Notes under the pieces: generated by a model
Database searches by the model: none
The model's input: only the letters and a program-made list of their open reading frames with translations
What the model was told of the DNA's origin: nothing
Position numbers and translations under genes: made by a program
Shown here: positions 34,981 through 44,232 of the stretch, piece by piece
How the letters are laid out: every line of letters begins with the position of its first letter
How positions within the stretch are numbered: the stretch's first letter is position 1
Source: an uncultured Eubacteriales bacterium
GTDB lineage: Bacteria; Bacillota; Clostridia; Christensenellales; Aristaeellaceae
Reading direction: 5' to 3'
Length of the DNA: 64,000 bases
Assembly: GCA_900318145.1 (NCBI GenBank)
Contig: ONJM01000010.1
Location: forward strand, 24,252-88,251

Positions 34981-36753
34981 TCAGCGGAGAATCCGGTAAA
35001 GCTCATATTTGCCGGGCATGGCCTGAAGCTCGAAGACAGTTTCGCCGTCCTTTCTGTACAGCGGAGGGATCCGGACGGTTTCTCCGGTACGGAAATCCTT
35101 CCGTACAGGCATTTCCAGCGCTTCCGCGTCACCGGTGACATGGAGGTATACGGCGGAGGGCTGTGCCTGGGAGGTTACGTAGGGATACAGGATCAGGGTG
35201 CCGTTGTCATAGGGGAAAATGCTGATGCCCGCTTTGCATTCCAGCCAGGCGCCGCCCGCCGGAAACTCGGCGCGGATGCGGGTCAGGGCTTTGCCGGGGA
35301 ATTTGTAGAAATCCGGGAAGCTGTCCGGAACGGCAAGGGTCCACAGCTGGCCTTTGCCGTAGGTATCCTTCAGGAGGATGCCGAAGCTTTCCTCCGTATC
35401 GCCGACTTTGACAACCGCCCAGGTGGCATTGTTCCGGAATTCGCAGACGGGCAGCCCGATTTCCTCCGTTCCGGTGGGATAATCCACCCGGCGGGCGGGG
35501 CCGGAGGCTTCGATCCGGTAACGGCGGCCGCGGATTTTCCGGCCGGTGAAACGGATGGAGGTCATCCGCTGAATGCCGCGGTCCATGGCCGCTTCCAGGA
35601 ATCCGCAGGTGACCAGGGCTTTTCCGCCTTCCGCCACATATTTTTCCAGCTTTTCCACGACGTCCGGATCGCAGGCGGAGGAACGGGTCAACAGGATATA
35701 AGGGGCCTTCTCCGGCCAGTACGGGGCGAGCATGACCGGCAGGCCGCACATGCCCAGGAAGTCCTGCACATTGTCCTCGCCCTGGCAGTCATCCGGCAGA
35801 TAGCACTGAATGCCGACCGGGTTTCCACAGTGGTCCAGCACTTCGTCCAGCTTGTCCAGGTGGTATCCAAGCGGCGGAATGAAGGCGCTGTCCGCAAGGG
35901 CCTGGAAACAGAACATCATCAGCTCCTTCGGCTTTGAGAAGGCGGTCAGGAACGCCTGCTCCAGATACTGTTCCGTAATATGCAGATCGAAGGGATCGAA
36001 CCAGCCGCCGCCGTTATGCCCCGGCCACATGGATTCGAAATAGGTCATCAGGGAATAGCTCAGGTACCGGGGCAGGTGCTGATCCGTGGTGACGGTGTCG
36101 CGGGCTTCGGTGCCGGTGTAGATCCGGTCGAAGAGCTTTCGCTGCGCTGCGGGGTTGTAGCCGGTTTCCTGGTAGCTTTCCGCCCAGTTGGGATACTTGA
36201 TGGTGATTTTGCAGTCCGGGTTCGCTGCCTTCACGGGGCCGATGATGAAGTCCCGGCTGACCTTTTCCATCAGGGCCAGGCGGTATGCCTTCCAGCTGCC
36301 GTCCGTGATGCCGTGTTTCCGGTTGAAGGCGTCCCGGCCGTTCCGGCATGCTTCACAGGTGCAGTTGGTGAAGAAGAAATCGTCGATGATGAACTCGCTG
36401 AAATGCTTTCCCAGGAAGGAGCATACCTCCCTGAGCCGGGAGAGCATCTTTTCGTCGTTGTAGCAGAAGGTATCAAAGAGCCGCTGCTTCGGAGCGTCCC
36501 CTTCAGGGGTCCGGATGGTGGTGGTAAGGCCGCCGGCGACTTCCACGCCATGGGCTTCAAAGACCTCCCGGCAGAGTTCCAGGCGGTCTTCGTCCGCCAG
36601 GACACTGCCGCGGAAGGGTTCCAGGTATACCTTGTCAACCCGCATGTATTTCTCAAAGAACCGCAGGTCTTTTTCCAGTTTTTCCTTTTCAGCCCGGGCG
36701 GTTCCCTGCGCGACGAAATAGTATACAAGCCTGAAGTTCCGGTAGTTGCCCAT
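34981..36753 (-). CDS. Uncharacterised TIM-barrel-like protein, possible glycosidase
   Basis: 590 residues, no signal peptide. I recognise no named family. The first 350 residues alternate strands and helices as in a TIM barrel, with FIIDDFFFTNCTCEACR (an acidic pair followed by a C-x-C-x2-C cluster), KITIKYPNWAES and TGTEARDTVTTDQH. A second part (about 355-470) looks like a flavodoxin-like domain (LVTCGFLEAAMDRG), and a beta-sandwich tail follows. This order is seen in several glycosidase-like families. ATG 36753 follows AAGGGG; the frame continues to 37080 but has no ribosome site there. Confidence 0.6.
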   Translation of the reverse strand: MGNYRNFRLVYYFVAQGTARAEKEKLEKDLRFFEKYMRVDKVYLEPFRGSVLADEDRLELCREVFEAHGVEVAGGLTTTIRTPEGDAPKQRLFDTFCYNDEKMLSRLREVCSFLGKHFSEFIIDDFFFTNCTCEACRNGRDAFNRKHGITDGSWKAYRLALMEKVSRDFIIGPVKAANPDCKITIKYPNWAESYQETGYNPAAQRKLFDRIYTGTEARDTVTTDQHLPRYLSYSLMTYFESMWPGHNGGGWFDPFDLHITEQYLEQAFLTAFSKPKELMMFCFQALADSAFIPPLGYHLDKLDEVLDHCGNPVGIQCYLPDDCQGEDNVQDFLGMCGLPVMLAPYWPEKAPYILLTRSSACDPDVVEKLEKYVAEGGKALVTCGFLEAAMDRGIQRMTSIRFTGRKIRGRRYRIEASGPARRVDYPTGTEEIGLPVCEFRNNATWAVVKVGDTEESFGILLKDTYGKGQLWTLAVPDSFPDFYKFPGKALTRIRAEFPAGGAWLECKAGISIFPYDNGTLILYPYVTSQAQPSAVYLHVTGDAEALEMPVRKDFRTGETVRIPPLYRKDGETVFELQAMPGKYELYRILR

Positions 36754-36894
36754 TGCGGTATCCCCTTTTTTCTTTTTGCCTATTCTATCATGCGGCCCGC
36801 TGAAACACCACGGTTTTTCCAATAAAAGGCAATCGATTGAATGATATGTTTTCCGCACGGCGTGCGGTTCTTTGCGGGAGGCCGGGCTGTTCGC

Positions 36895-36923
36895 TTGAAA
36901 AGCGGCGGAGGAGAGGATACAAT
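36895..36923 (+). promoter_or_regulatory. Promoter of the zinc-ribbon membrane protein gene
   Basis: TTGAAA (36895-36900) and TACAAT (36918-36923) are 17 nt apart, both 5/6 matches. ATG 36957 lies 34 bp downstream. Confidence 0.75.
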
Positions 36924-36956
36924 AGCGGAGAGAAATGATAAAGGCGGGAGACGGGG

Positions 36957-37781
36957 ATGGCGCGGACGGCGTATTGCAAACGGTGCGGGAAAGAAGTGGA
37001 CGCGGGGGAAATGTGCCCCTTCTGCGGCACCCGCCTGGGGAAAAACGCGGCCCATGCGGCCTGGTGCGCCGAGCGGACACCGGTGAAGGACTGGATGTAC
37101 TGGAACACGGTGATGCGCCTGCTGCTGCCCGGCGCGTTGGTGATCGTGATTCTGGTGATCCTGCTGGAAGGTGTTTCCGGCGGAATCGGCGCGGTGGAAA
37201 AGATGCTTTCCTCTGCGTTCCTTCCGGTTCTGGGGATTCTGCTGGGAACTGTGCTGCTGGTGGTTTTCCTGGTGTTGCTGCTGCAGGGGAAGGAACTGTC
37301 CGATTTTGTGGTGGACAGCCGGGGAATCCATGAAACCCGGTACCTTCCGGATCCGACGCCGCTCAGGCTGATCCTGCGGATGAAGGCGCCGGCGCTGCCT
37401 GAAGAGGGCGAATCGCGGGTGGTGAAGCTCGGGGAGCGTCATATCGCTTGGAAAGACGTGGCCCGGGTGCAGCTCTGGCCGGAAAAGTGCATCGTGCTGT
37501 TTTATGCGCCTGCCTGGTGGCTTCGGATTCCGGTGGTGTGCACGCCCTTTACCTGGGAGGACACCATGGAGTACATCCGGGAAAAGCTGGGCCGGAAAAA
37601 GAAGGTATCCCTGCCGGCGTCCCTGACGGTGCAGGCGCCGGCCGCCGGCCGGCGTGCAGCGCGGAGCGCCCCGGAGTATACGGAACCGGAAACGGCGCAG
37701 CTGTATATGGATGAACTGCCGGTGTCCGGCGGCGCCCCGGAAGTCCCGGAAACACAGGAATCGGAGGAGCGGGACCCTTGA
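36957..37781 (+). CDS. Membrane protein with an N-terminal zinc ribbon
   Basis: 274 residues. Cys7, Cys10, Cys20 and Cys23 form a zinc ribbon (YCKRCGKEV...MCPFCG). Two TM helices follow (about 55-75 and 83-105), then a cytosolic domain of about 100 residues resembling PH-like folds (VVDSRGIHETRY...RHIAWKDVARVQLWP, with a breakpoint) and a Pro/Glu-rich tail. The function is unknown. It is a typical small envelope-linked protein of Clostridia and ends inside the promoter of the next gene. Confidence 0.6.
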   Translation: MARTAYCKRCGKEVDAGEMCPFCGTRLGKNAAHAAWCAERTPVKDWMYWNTVMRLLLPGALVIVILVILLEGVSGGIGAVEKMLSSAFLPVLGILLGTVLLVVFLVLLLQGKELSDFVVDSRGIHETRYLPDPTPLRLILRMKAPALPEEGESRVVKLGERHIAWKDVARVQLWPEKCIVLFYAPAWWLRIPVVCTPFTWEDTMEYIREKLGRKKKVSLPASLTVQAPAAGRRAARSAPEYTEPETAQLYMDELPVSGGAPEVPETQESEERDP

Positions 37782-37806
37782 CACGGCAGGGGTTACCCGG
37801 TAAAAT
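37778..37806 (+). promoter_or_regulatory. Promoter of the Ig-like repeat protein gene
   Basis: Consensus TTGACA (37778-37783) and TAAAAT (37801-37806), 17 nt apart. The -35 overlaps the TGA stop of the preceding gene. A GGAGCC/GGCTCC hairpin (37874-37889) lies in the leader just before the AAGGA ribosome site. Confidence 0.8.
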
Positions 37807-37897
37807 AATATAGATGTCCTGTATCCATCTGTATGGGAATTCCGCTGATGCCGATTGGCAGAGGAAGGAGGAGGGAGCCTCCGGGCTCCGAAGGAAT

Positions 37898-39820
37898 ATG
37901 AAGAAACGCCTTTTGCTGGGTCTGGCGCTGGGACTTGTGTTTGCGCTGTGCTTCGCGGTTTCAGCCATGGCGGGCCCCCAGCTGGATTGCAAGGGAGAAC
38001 TGCCTGGCGGCTACTCGTTTACCGGTCCGGAAGAAATCACGGTTCGGATTGACGTGCGCAACGCGGGCGACGAGGATATGCCCGGCCCTGTGAAGCTGCT
38101 TTACCCGAACCTGGAGCAGGTGGAGGAATTCGGTTCTCCCACGCTGGCCGCGGGCAGCAGCAGGAACTGGGAAGGCACCTGGAAAGTAACCCAGCAGGAG
38201 CTGGAAGCCGGAGAGATTAATTTCTATGTCTATTATCCCGTGAAGAACGCGGAAACCGGCGAACTGGACAACAAGGGCAAGAAGCTCAGCTTCAAGATCA
38301 GCTACGCCGGCGCGGAGCCGGAGCTGTCCATCAAGCGTTCCTTCCTGCCGGCGGTTGCCCAGAAAAACCAGGAAGTCAGCGTGATTTACGAGATCAGGAA
38401 TACCGGCACGGCGGAAGTCGCCAATGTGACCGTGAAGGAAAACGAAGCCATCTCCACGACGGCCGGCGCCATCAAGAGCATCGCCCCCGGAGAATCCGGG
38501 AAGATCGTTTTCACCGCCAAGATGGGCACAAAGGACCTGACAAGCGAAGCCACCGTTACCTATAAAGCGGGCGGCAAGAACTACACCGAAAAGGTGGAAG
38601 CCGCCGCGATCAAATACGGAACCATGGACCTGACGGCGACCCTGACGGCGGACAGGAAGGGCGGCGCGCCGGGAGACACGGTGAAGCTGACCCTGAAGCT
38701 GAAGAATTCCGGCAAGGCGGATATCACCGGTGTTTCGGTGGCGGATGAATTCCTTGGTACCGTGTTCAGCGACGAAACCATCCGGGCCGGTGAGACGGTA
38801 ACCCTGGAAAAGGATATGACCGTAACCGAAACGACGGACGTCCAGTTTGTGATTAAGGGAAGCGCGGCGGACGGCAGCACGCTTGAGACCGCGACCGGCC
38901 GGGTGCATGTGGTGGCCACGGATCCCGCGAAGCAGGTTGTGCTGAGCGTGGAAGCCAGCGCGGACCGGGAGGAAGTTTACAGAATTCCCGGCGGCATTGT
39001 CCGTTTCACGATCACCGTGCGCAACGAGAGCACGGTGGATGTTTCCAATATTTCGGTGAAGGCTGTCGACAAGGAAGTATATTTCTTTGAAAGCATTCCC
39101 TCCGGTGCGAGCCGTACGGTAACCCGGGACATGGAAATCAGCATGGCCGGCGTGTTCCAGTTCACGGCGAACGCGAAGGACGAGCTGGGCCAGGTGGTTT
39201 CCTTTGCCAGCAACTCGATTCCGATTGCGTACGCGCCGCCGACCCCTGTGCCTACGGAAGCTCCGCTGGTGACGCCGCTGGCGCCGGTGACGGTCGCAAT
39301 GCCGGAAGCCACTGCCGCGCCGAACTGGATCGGCCAGGCGGAACAGGCCGCGAACTCCGCGAAATGGATTCTTGCCGGGATTGCCGGCGTGCTGGCGGTG
39401 CTGCTGCTGATCGGCGCCGTGCGCAGAGGACACAGCCGGAGCCAGTCCAACAAAGCGATGGATCATCTGGAAGGCGCCAATTACCGCGATTACAGTATCG
39501 CGCCGAAGGGCAGAAGGCGGAACGAGATTACGAGCGGTGAGGAAGAACACAGGGAAGAAGCCGCTGAACCGGAACCTGAAAAGCCTGAACCCGTGAAAGA
39601 AGAAAAGAAAGACGAGCCGATGGCTGAAACCCTGAAGCGCCTGTACAACGAAACGGAAGAAAGCGCGAAGGGAGCCGCTGAAAAAGCGGCCGAAACGGCG
39701 GAAGAAGCGGCCGGAGCGGCGGAGGAAGCGGCGGAAGACGTGAAGGAAGCAGCGGAATCCGCGGAACCCGCGGCCAGCACCGTGCAGGACGCGAGCCGCC
39801 GCAGGAGATCCAGAGGCTGA
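37898..39820 (+). CDS. Exported, membrane-anchored protein with Ig-like (CARDB/DUF11-type) modules and an Ala/Glu-rich tail
   Basis: 640 residues. A signal peptide (about 1-24, end AMA) is followed by about four beta-sandwich modules of 100-110 residues, each with the pattern VRIDVRNAGDEDM / VIYEIRNTGTAEV / LTLKLKNSGKADI / FTITVRNESTVDV. A Pro/Thr linker (about 445-475) leads to a TM helix (about 490-510). A cytosolic tail of about 130 residues is extremely rich in Ala, Glu and Lys and ends in RRRRSRG. ATG 37898 has AAGGA. The role is unknown: a surface scaffold with an intracellular helical tail. Confidence 0.65.
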   Translation: MKKRLLLGLALGLVFALCFAVSAMAGPQLDCKGELPGGYSFTGPEEITVRIDVRNAGDEDMPGPVKLLYPNLEQVEEFGSPTLAAGSSRNWEGTWKVTQQELEAGEINFYVYYPVKNAETGELDNKGKKLSFKISYAGAEPELSIKRSFLPAVAQKNQEVSVIYEIRNTGTAEVANVTVKENEAISTTAGAIKSIAPGESGKIVFTAKMGTKDLTSEATVTYKAGGKNYTEKVEAAAIKYGTMDLTATLTADRKGGAPGDTVKLTLKLKNSGKADITGVSVADEFLGTVFSDETIRAGETVTLEKDMTVTETTDVQFVIKGSAADGSTLETATGRVHVVATDPAKQVVLSVEASADREEVYRIPGGIVRFTITVRNESTVDVSNISVKAVDKEVYFFESIPSGASRTVTRDMEISMAGVFQFTANAKDELGQVVSFASNSIPIAYAPPTPVPTEAPLVTPLAPVTVAMPEATAAPNWIGQAEQAANSAKWILAGIAGVLAVLLLIGAVRRGHSRSQSNKAMDHLEGANYRDYSIAPKGRRRNEITSGEEEHREEAAEPEPEKPEPVKEEKKDEPMAETLKRLYNETEESAKGAAEKAAETAEEAAGAAEEAAEDVKEAAESAEPAASTVQDASRRRRSRG

Positions 39821-39843
39821 TATCCGAAAGAGCATAAAGGGAA

Positions 39844-39878
39844 GGTCCCGCAGGAAACTGTTTCCCGCGGGATCTTTT
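39844..39878 (+). terminator. Terminator after the Ig-like repeat protein gene
   Basis: The 14-nt arms 39844-39857 and 39861-39874 pair with one G-U and one A-C mismatch across a 3-nt loop, followed by TTTT. Confidence 0.8.
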
Positions 39879-39915
39879 CGGTGGTACCCGATTGCTGAGA
39901 AAAGAGGAGAATGGA

Positions 39916-41283
39916 ATGAGAAAACGCTGCCGCCGGATTATTGGGTTTTGCCTGGCGCTGGCAATGATCCCCGGACTGGTCATCCCGGCTGCGGCCGCGG
40001 CGGAAACGCTGCAGGACTGCCACAGGGTCACCGCCTCCTGCAAGGATACAAAAGCAAAGAATAAATCCGTCGTGCGCCTGTGGCGCGTGGAGACGGCGCT
40101 GGACGAAGTGACGAGGGAAGTCAACGGAATCGCGGAGCAATGGGCGGAAGAACTGGGAAGCGATCTGCCCGCGGCAAAGAATACCGGGGACGGAAACAGC
40201 CGGCTGGACGTGGAAATCCGTTACAGCCGGACGGGACTGAGCTGGATGAGCTTCATGGTGCAGGCGCGGACGATCTTTCACCGGCAGCTGACGGACCAGC
40301 GGTTCACAACCCTGACCTATGACATGAAAACCGGGCTGCGGATAACGCTGGATCTGATTTTTGACGAGGATTCCGACGCCTGGAACCTGATGGCGGAGCG
40401 GGTGCGGGAAACGCTGCGGAGCTACTGGCCGGACATGGAGCCGGACGCGGAGGAGCTGGAAAAGCTGTGTTCCCGCGAAGCGCTGAGGAAAGCGGATTTC
40501 ACGCTGCACGGAATGTCCCTGGTGCTGCATTATCCGGCGTCCCTGCTGTATGAAGGCAAAAACACCCTGATGGAAGTCACCTTCTTCTATCCGGAAATCC
40601 GGAGCATGATGAACGAGAAGGCCCGGGAAGAAACGGATAACCTGACGTACTATAAAACGGTCGCGCTGACATTTGACGACGGCCCCAAGAACCCGAGAAG
40701 CGCAAACGTGCTGGACGCGCTGATGGAAAAGGGAATCCGTGCCACTTTCTTCTGTATCGGCAACCTGGTGAAGAACGGCGCCTGGATTGTACAGCGGGAG
40801 CATGACGAGGGCCACGCGGTGGCGTCGCACAACTGGAATCACAACGATACGCGGAAGAGCTACGCCAAGACGCTGCGGGCCATGCCGGAGAAGGTGAACA
40901 AGGTCATGACGGAGACCATCGGGATCCCGGTGCGCTATGACCGGGTGCCCGGCGGGCTGTACCCGCCCATGGTGAAGGCCAAGGTGGAATGGGCCTTTAT
41001 CCAGTGGAGCCTGGACACGTACGACTGGCGGGGCCGGACGCCCAATGAAGTGCTTTACAGCGTGAAGAAGAAGATCGCGGACGGGGATATTATCCTGTGC
41101 CACGATATCAAGGAATACGCGCCGAAATCCACCCGGAAGATCGTGGATTACCTGGAGGAGAAGGGATATATCTTCCTGACGGTGGACGAACTGTTTGCCA
41201 AGGACGGGGTGGAGCTGGAAATCGGCCAGGTGTACTACCGGTGCGCGGACGGGGACACGTCCAAGAAGCCCGGAGGGACCTGA
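39916..41283 (+). CDS. Exported polysaccharide deacetylase with an N-terminal RsiV-like domain
   Basis: 455 residues with a signal peptide (about 1-30). Residues about 35-225 resemble DUF3298/RsiV-type domains (TLTYDMKTGLRITLDLIF). Residues about 245-440 form the NodB deacetylase domain: TFDDGP with Asp254 and Asp255, metal ligands His305 and His309 in SHNWNH, and DLSVDTYDWRGR-like WSLDTYDWRGR. It would deacetylate peptidoglycan or another N-acetylated glycan in the wall. ATG 39916 follows AGAGGAG; a TTG at 39892 in frame is rejected. Confidence 0.9.
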   Translation: MRKRCRRIIGFCLALAMIPGLVIPAAAAAETLQDCHRVTASCKDTKAKNKSVVRLWRVETALDEVTREVNGIAEQWAEELGSDLPAAKNTGDGNSRLDVEIRYSRTGLSWMSFMVQARTIFHRQLTDQRFTTLTYDMKTGLRITLDLIFDEDSDAWNLMAERVRETLRSYWPDMEPDAEELEKLCSREALRKADFTLHGMSLVLHYPASLLYEGKNTLMEVTFFYPEIRSMMNEKAREETDNLTYYKTVALTFDDGPKNPRSANVLDALMEKGIRATFFCIGNLVKNGAWIVQREHDEGHAVASHNWNHNDTRKSYAKTLRAMPEKVNKVMTETIGIPVRYDRVPGGLYPPMVKAKVEWAFIQWSLDTYDWRGRTPNEVLYSVKKKIADGDIILCHDIKEYAPKSTRKIVDYLEEKGYIFLTVDELFAKDGVELEIGQVYYRCADGDTSKKPGGT

Positions 41284-41311
41284 AACACGGAAATACGCAA
41301 AACACATAACG

Positions 41312-41337
41312 GCGCGGCGCTTCAGCCGCGCTTTTTT
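41312..41337 (+). terminator. Terminator after the deacetylase gene
   Basis: GCGCGGC (41312-41318) pairs with GCCGCGC (41325-41331), 6-nt loop, TTTTTT at 41332-41337. Confidence 0.92.
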
Positions 41338-41361
41338 CTGTTGCGCACCGGGGAAGAAAAA

Positions 41362-41370
41362 TGATATAAT
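41362..41370 (+). promoter_or_regulatory. Extended -10 promoter of secA
   Basis: TGATATAAT (41362-41370), a perfect extended -10 about 58 bp before the secA start. The -35 (TTGCGC, 41341) is weak. Confidence 0.65.
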
Positions 41371-41427
41371 ATTCTGTATTTATATGCCCGTCTTTTGACG
41401 GGACAAAACCCCTGTAAGGAGCGTAAC

Positions 41428-44139
41428 ATGCTTGATTTTCTGAAGAAGATGCTGGGCGGCGGCAACGAAGCGCAGCTGAAAAAGCTGAAAAAGCCCGTGG
41501 ACGACGTCATGGCCCTGGAAGATGAATACAGAAAGCTCACGGACGAGCAGCTGCAGGCGAAGACCGCGGAATTCCGCGAACGCCTGCGGAAGGGCGAAAC
41601 GGAGGACGACATTCTGCCCGAAGCGTTTGCCACCGTGCGCGAGGCGGCGGACCGAGTGCTGGGGCTGCGGCCCTACCGGGTGCAGGTGCTGGGCGGCATT
41701 GTGCTGCACCAGGGCCGGATTGCCGAAATGAAAACCGGTGAAGGCAAAACTCTGGTTTCCACCATGCCGGCATATCTGAACGCCCTGCGGGGCGAAGGCG
41801 TCCATATCGTGACGGTGAACGACTATCTGGCGCGCCGCGACAGCGAATGGATGGGCAAGGTGCACCGTTTCCTGGGGCTTTCCGTGGGCCTGATTGTTCA
41901 CGACCTGGAGCCGCAGGAACGCCGGGCCGCCTACGCCTGCGATATTACCTACGGCACCAACAATGAACTTGGCTTTGACTACCTGCGGGACAATATGGTG
42001 ATCCGCAGGGGAGACCTGGTGCAGCGGGGCCATGCTTTTGCCATCGTGGACGAGGTGGACTCCATCCTGATCGACGAGGCCAGGACGCCGCTGATTATTT
42101 CGGGCCAGGGCGAAAAGAGCACGGAGCTGTACGACCGGGTGGATACCGTGGTCCGCACGATGCGGCAGGGCGTGCACTTCGAGATCGAGGAAAAGAAGAA
42201 GGCTGTCACCCTGACGGACGAAGGAGCGAAAAAGGTGGAGACTGCCTTCGGGATCGAAAACCTGAACGATCCGGAGAACAGCGAACTGAACCACCATGTG
42301 AACTGCGCCCTGCGGGCGGAATTCATCATGAAGCGCGACGTGGATTACGTGGTGCAGAACGGCCAGGTTATCATCGTGGATGAATTCACGGGGCGCCTGA
42401 TGATCGGCCGGCGGTACTCGGAAGGTCTGCACCAGGCAATCGAAGCCAAGGAACACGTGAAGGTGGAGCGGGAAAGCAAGACGCTGGCCACCATCACCTT
42501 CCAGAATTATTTCCGGATGTACCGGAAGCTGAGCGGTATGACCGGTACAGCCAAGACGGAGGAAGCGGAATTCCAGGGAATTTACTCCCTGGACGTCGTG
42601 GAGATTCCCACCAACCGGCCCAACGTGCGCAAAGACCTGGAAGACATGGTGTACAAAAACAAAAACGCCAAGTTCCAGGCGGTGCTGGACAGCATCGAGC
42701 AGCGGCATGCCACGGGTCAGCCGCTGCTGGTGGGCACCATCAGCGTGGAAATCAGCGAAATGCTCAGCGCGATGCTGAGGAAGCGCGGCATTCCCCATGA
42801 AGTGCTGAACGCCAAGAACCACGCGAAGGAAGCGGAAATCGTAGCGCAGGCGGGCCACTGGGGCGCTGTGACAATCGCTACCAACATGGCCGGCCGCGGT
42901 ACCGATATCCTGCTGGGCGGCAATCCGGAGTTCATGGCCCGGAAGGCACTGCGCCAGGAGAACCAGGACCTGGAGGACGAAGTCATTGAGGAAGCCGTCG
43001 GCCACAGCGAGCATGTAAGCGAGGAAGTGCTTGCGGTCCGGAAACGGTACAACGAGCTGTATACGCAGTTCAAAAAGGAGACGGACGCGGAGCACGAACG
43101 GGTGCTGCAGACCGGCGGCCTGCATATTATCGGTACGGAACGGCACGAGAGCCGCCGGATTGACAACCAGCTGCGGGGCCGCAGCGGACGCCAGGGCGAT
43201 CCGGGTTCCACACAGTTCTTTATCAGCCTGGAGGACGATCTGATGCGCCTGTTCGGCAGCGAACGGATCGGTGCCATGGTGGACCGGCTGGGCCTGAAGG
43301 ATGACGAGCCGCTGACGGCGGGCCTGCTGACGAAACAGATCGAGAACGCGCAGAAGCGGATTGAAAACCGGAACTTCGAAGCCCGCAAGCACGTCCTGGA
43401 GTACGACAACGTCATGAACCGGCAGCGCGAGGTGATCTACGGCCAGCGCCGCAGGGTGCTCATGGGCGAGGATGTGAAGGACAGCATCCTGAAGATGGCG
43501 GACCACGTGATCGATTTCGCCGCGGGCCGCTGGATGAACAGCGAGGATCCGCAGGAATGGGAGTGGCGTGAAGCCACGAATTACCTGGAGAACCTGTGCA
43601 ACCATCACGGGGCGCTGGAAGAGAACCGCGCCCTGGCTGACGCGGAGAAACGGGACGAGTTCGTCGGTGCGCTGAAGGAAGACGCCCGCGCGTTCTACGC
43701 GGAACGCGAAAAGATGATGGAAGAAATCCACGTGGACATGCGCGAAGTGGAGCGGGTTATGCTGCTGCGAAGCGTGGATACCCGGTGGATGGATCATATT
43801 GACGCCATGGATCAGCTGCGGGACGGTATCGGATTCCGGGCGTACAGCGGCAAGAACCCTGTTACGGAGTATCAGATTGAAGCGTCCCATATGTTTGAGG
43901 AGCTGAATCATCTGATCCGGGAGGATACGGTACGCCGGGTATACCAGACCAAGGTGCAGGTAACGCCGGAGCGGGTGCAGACAGCGAAGCCCACGGAAGC
44001 GCGCCTGGCGGGGGACGGCCCGCGGCAGCCCCGGCGGGTGAAACCTTCCCAGAAGATCGGAAGGAACGATCCCTGCCCCTGCGGAAGCGGCAAGAAATAC
44101 AAGAACTGCTGCATGCTCAAGGAACAGCAGCAGCCGTAG
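41428..44139 (+). CDS. secA: Preprotein translocase ATPase SecA
   Basis: 903 residues. SecA drives Sec-dependent export with ATP at the membrane. Walker A is MKTGEGKT (about residues 102-109), Walker B lies around [14 protein letters not shown], and motif VI includes [13 protein letters not shown]. The C-terminal zinc tail is [16 protein letters not shown], needed for SecB or ribosome contact. ATG 41428 follows AAGGAG; an in-frame start at 41395 is rejected. The gene is the first of a housekeeping run ending at 50615. Confidence 0.98.
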   Translation: MLDFLKKMLGGGNEAQLKKLKKPVDDVMALEDEYRKLTDEQLQAKTAEFRERLRKGETEDDILPEAFATVREAADRVLGLRPYRVQVLGGIVLHQGRIAEMKTGEGKTLVSTMPAYLNALRGEGVHIVTVNDYLARRDSEWMGKVHRFLGLSVGLIVHDLEPQERRAAYACDITYGTNNELGFDYLRDNMVIRRGDLVQRGHAFAIVDEVDSILIDEARTPLIISGQGEKSTELYDRVDTVVRTMRQGVHFEIEEKKKAVTLTDEGAKKVETAFGIENLNDPENSELNHHVNCALRAEFIMKRDVDYVVQNGQVIIVDEFTGRLMIGRRYSEGLHQAIEAKEHVKVERESKTLATITFQNYFRMYRKLSGMTGTAKTEEAEFQGIYSLDVVEIPTNRPNVRKDLEDMVYKNKNAKFQAVLDSIEQRHATGQPLLVGTISVEISEMLSAMLRKRGIPHEVLNAKNHAKEAEIVAQAGHWGAVTIATNMAGRGTDILLGGNPEFMARKALRQENQDLEDEVIEEAVGHSEHVSEEVLAVRKRYNELYTQFKKETDAEHERVLQTGGLHIIGTERHESRRIDNQLRGRSGRQGDPGSTQFFISLEDDLMRLFGSERIGAMVDRLGLKDDEPLTAGLLTKQIENAQKRIENRNFEARKHVLEYDNVMNRQREVIYGQRRRVLMGEDVKDSILKMADHVIDFAAGRWMNSEDPQEWEWREATNYLENLCNHHGALEENRALADAEKRDEFVGALKEDARAFYAEREKMMEEIHVDMREVERVMLLRSVDTRWMDHIDAMDQLRDGIGFRAYSGKNPVTEYQIEASHMFEELNHLIREDTVRRVYQTKVQVTPERVQTAKPTEARLAGDGPRQPRRVKPSQKIGRNDPCPCGSGKKYKNCCMLKEQQQP

Positions 44140-44232
44140 CAGCCGGCGAACGGTGGAACTGAAGGCTGTGCCGCTCCCCGGAGCGGCTTACGGAAGAAGC
44201 GCTGAAGAAACAGCGGGAATCAGGAGAAGAAT

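Noticed and set aside
34794-35138. 114-codon plus-strand frame with an AAGGAGA before its ATG
   Set aside because: The apparent ribosome site is the second arm of the inverted repeat. The frame overlaps the end of the minus-strand gene, and its product has no recognisable feature.
36852-36866. CCGCAC-GGC-GTGCGG hairpin between the divergent genes at 36753 and 36957
   Set aside because: A short stem without a T-tract on either strand, upstream of both genes; it is not a terminator, and I have no evidence for an operator.
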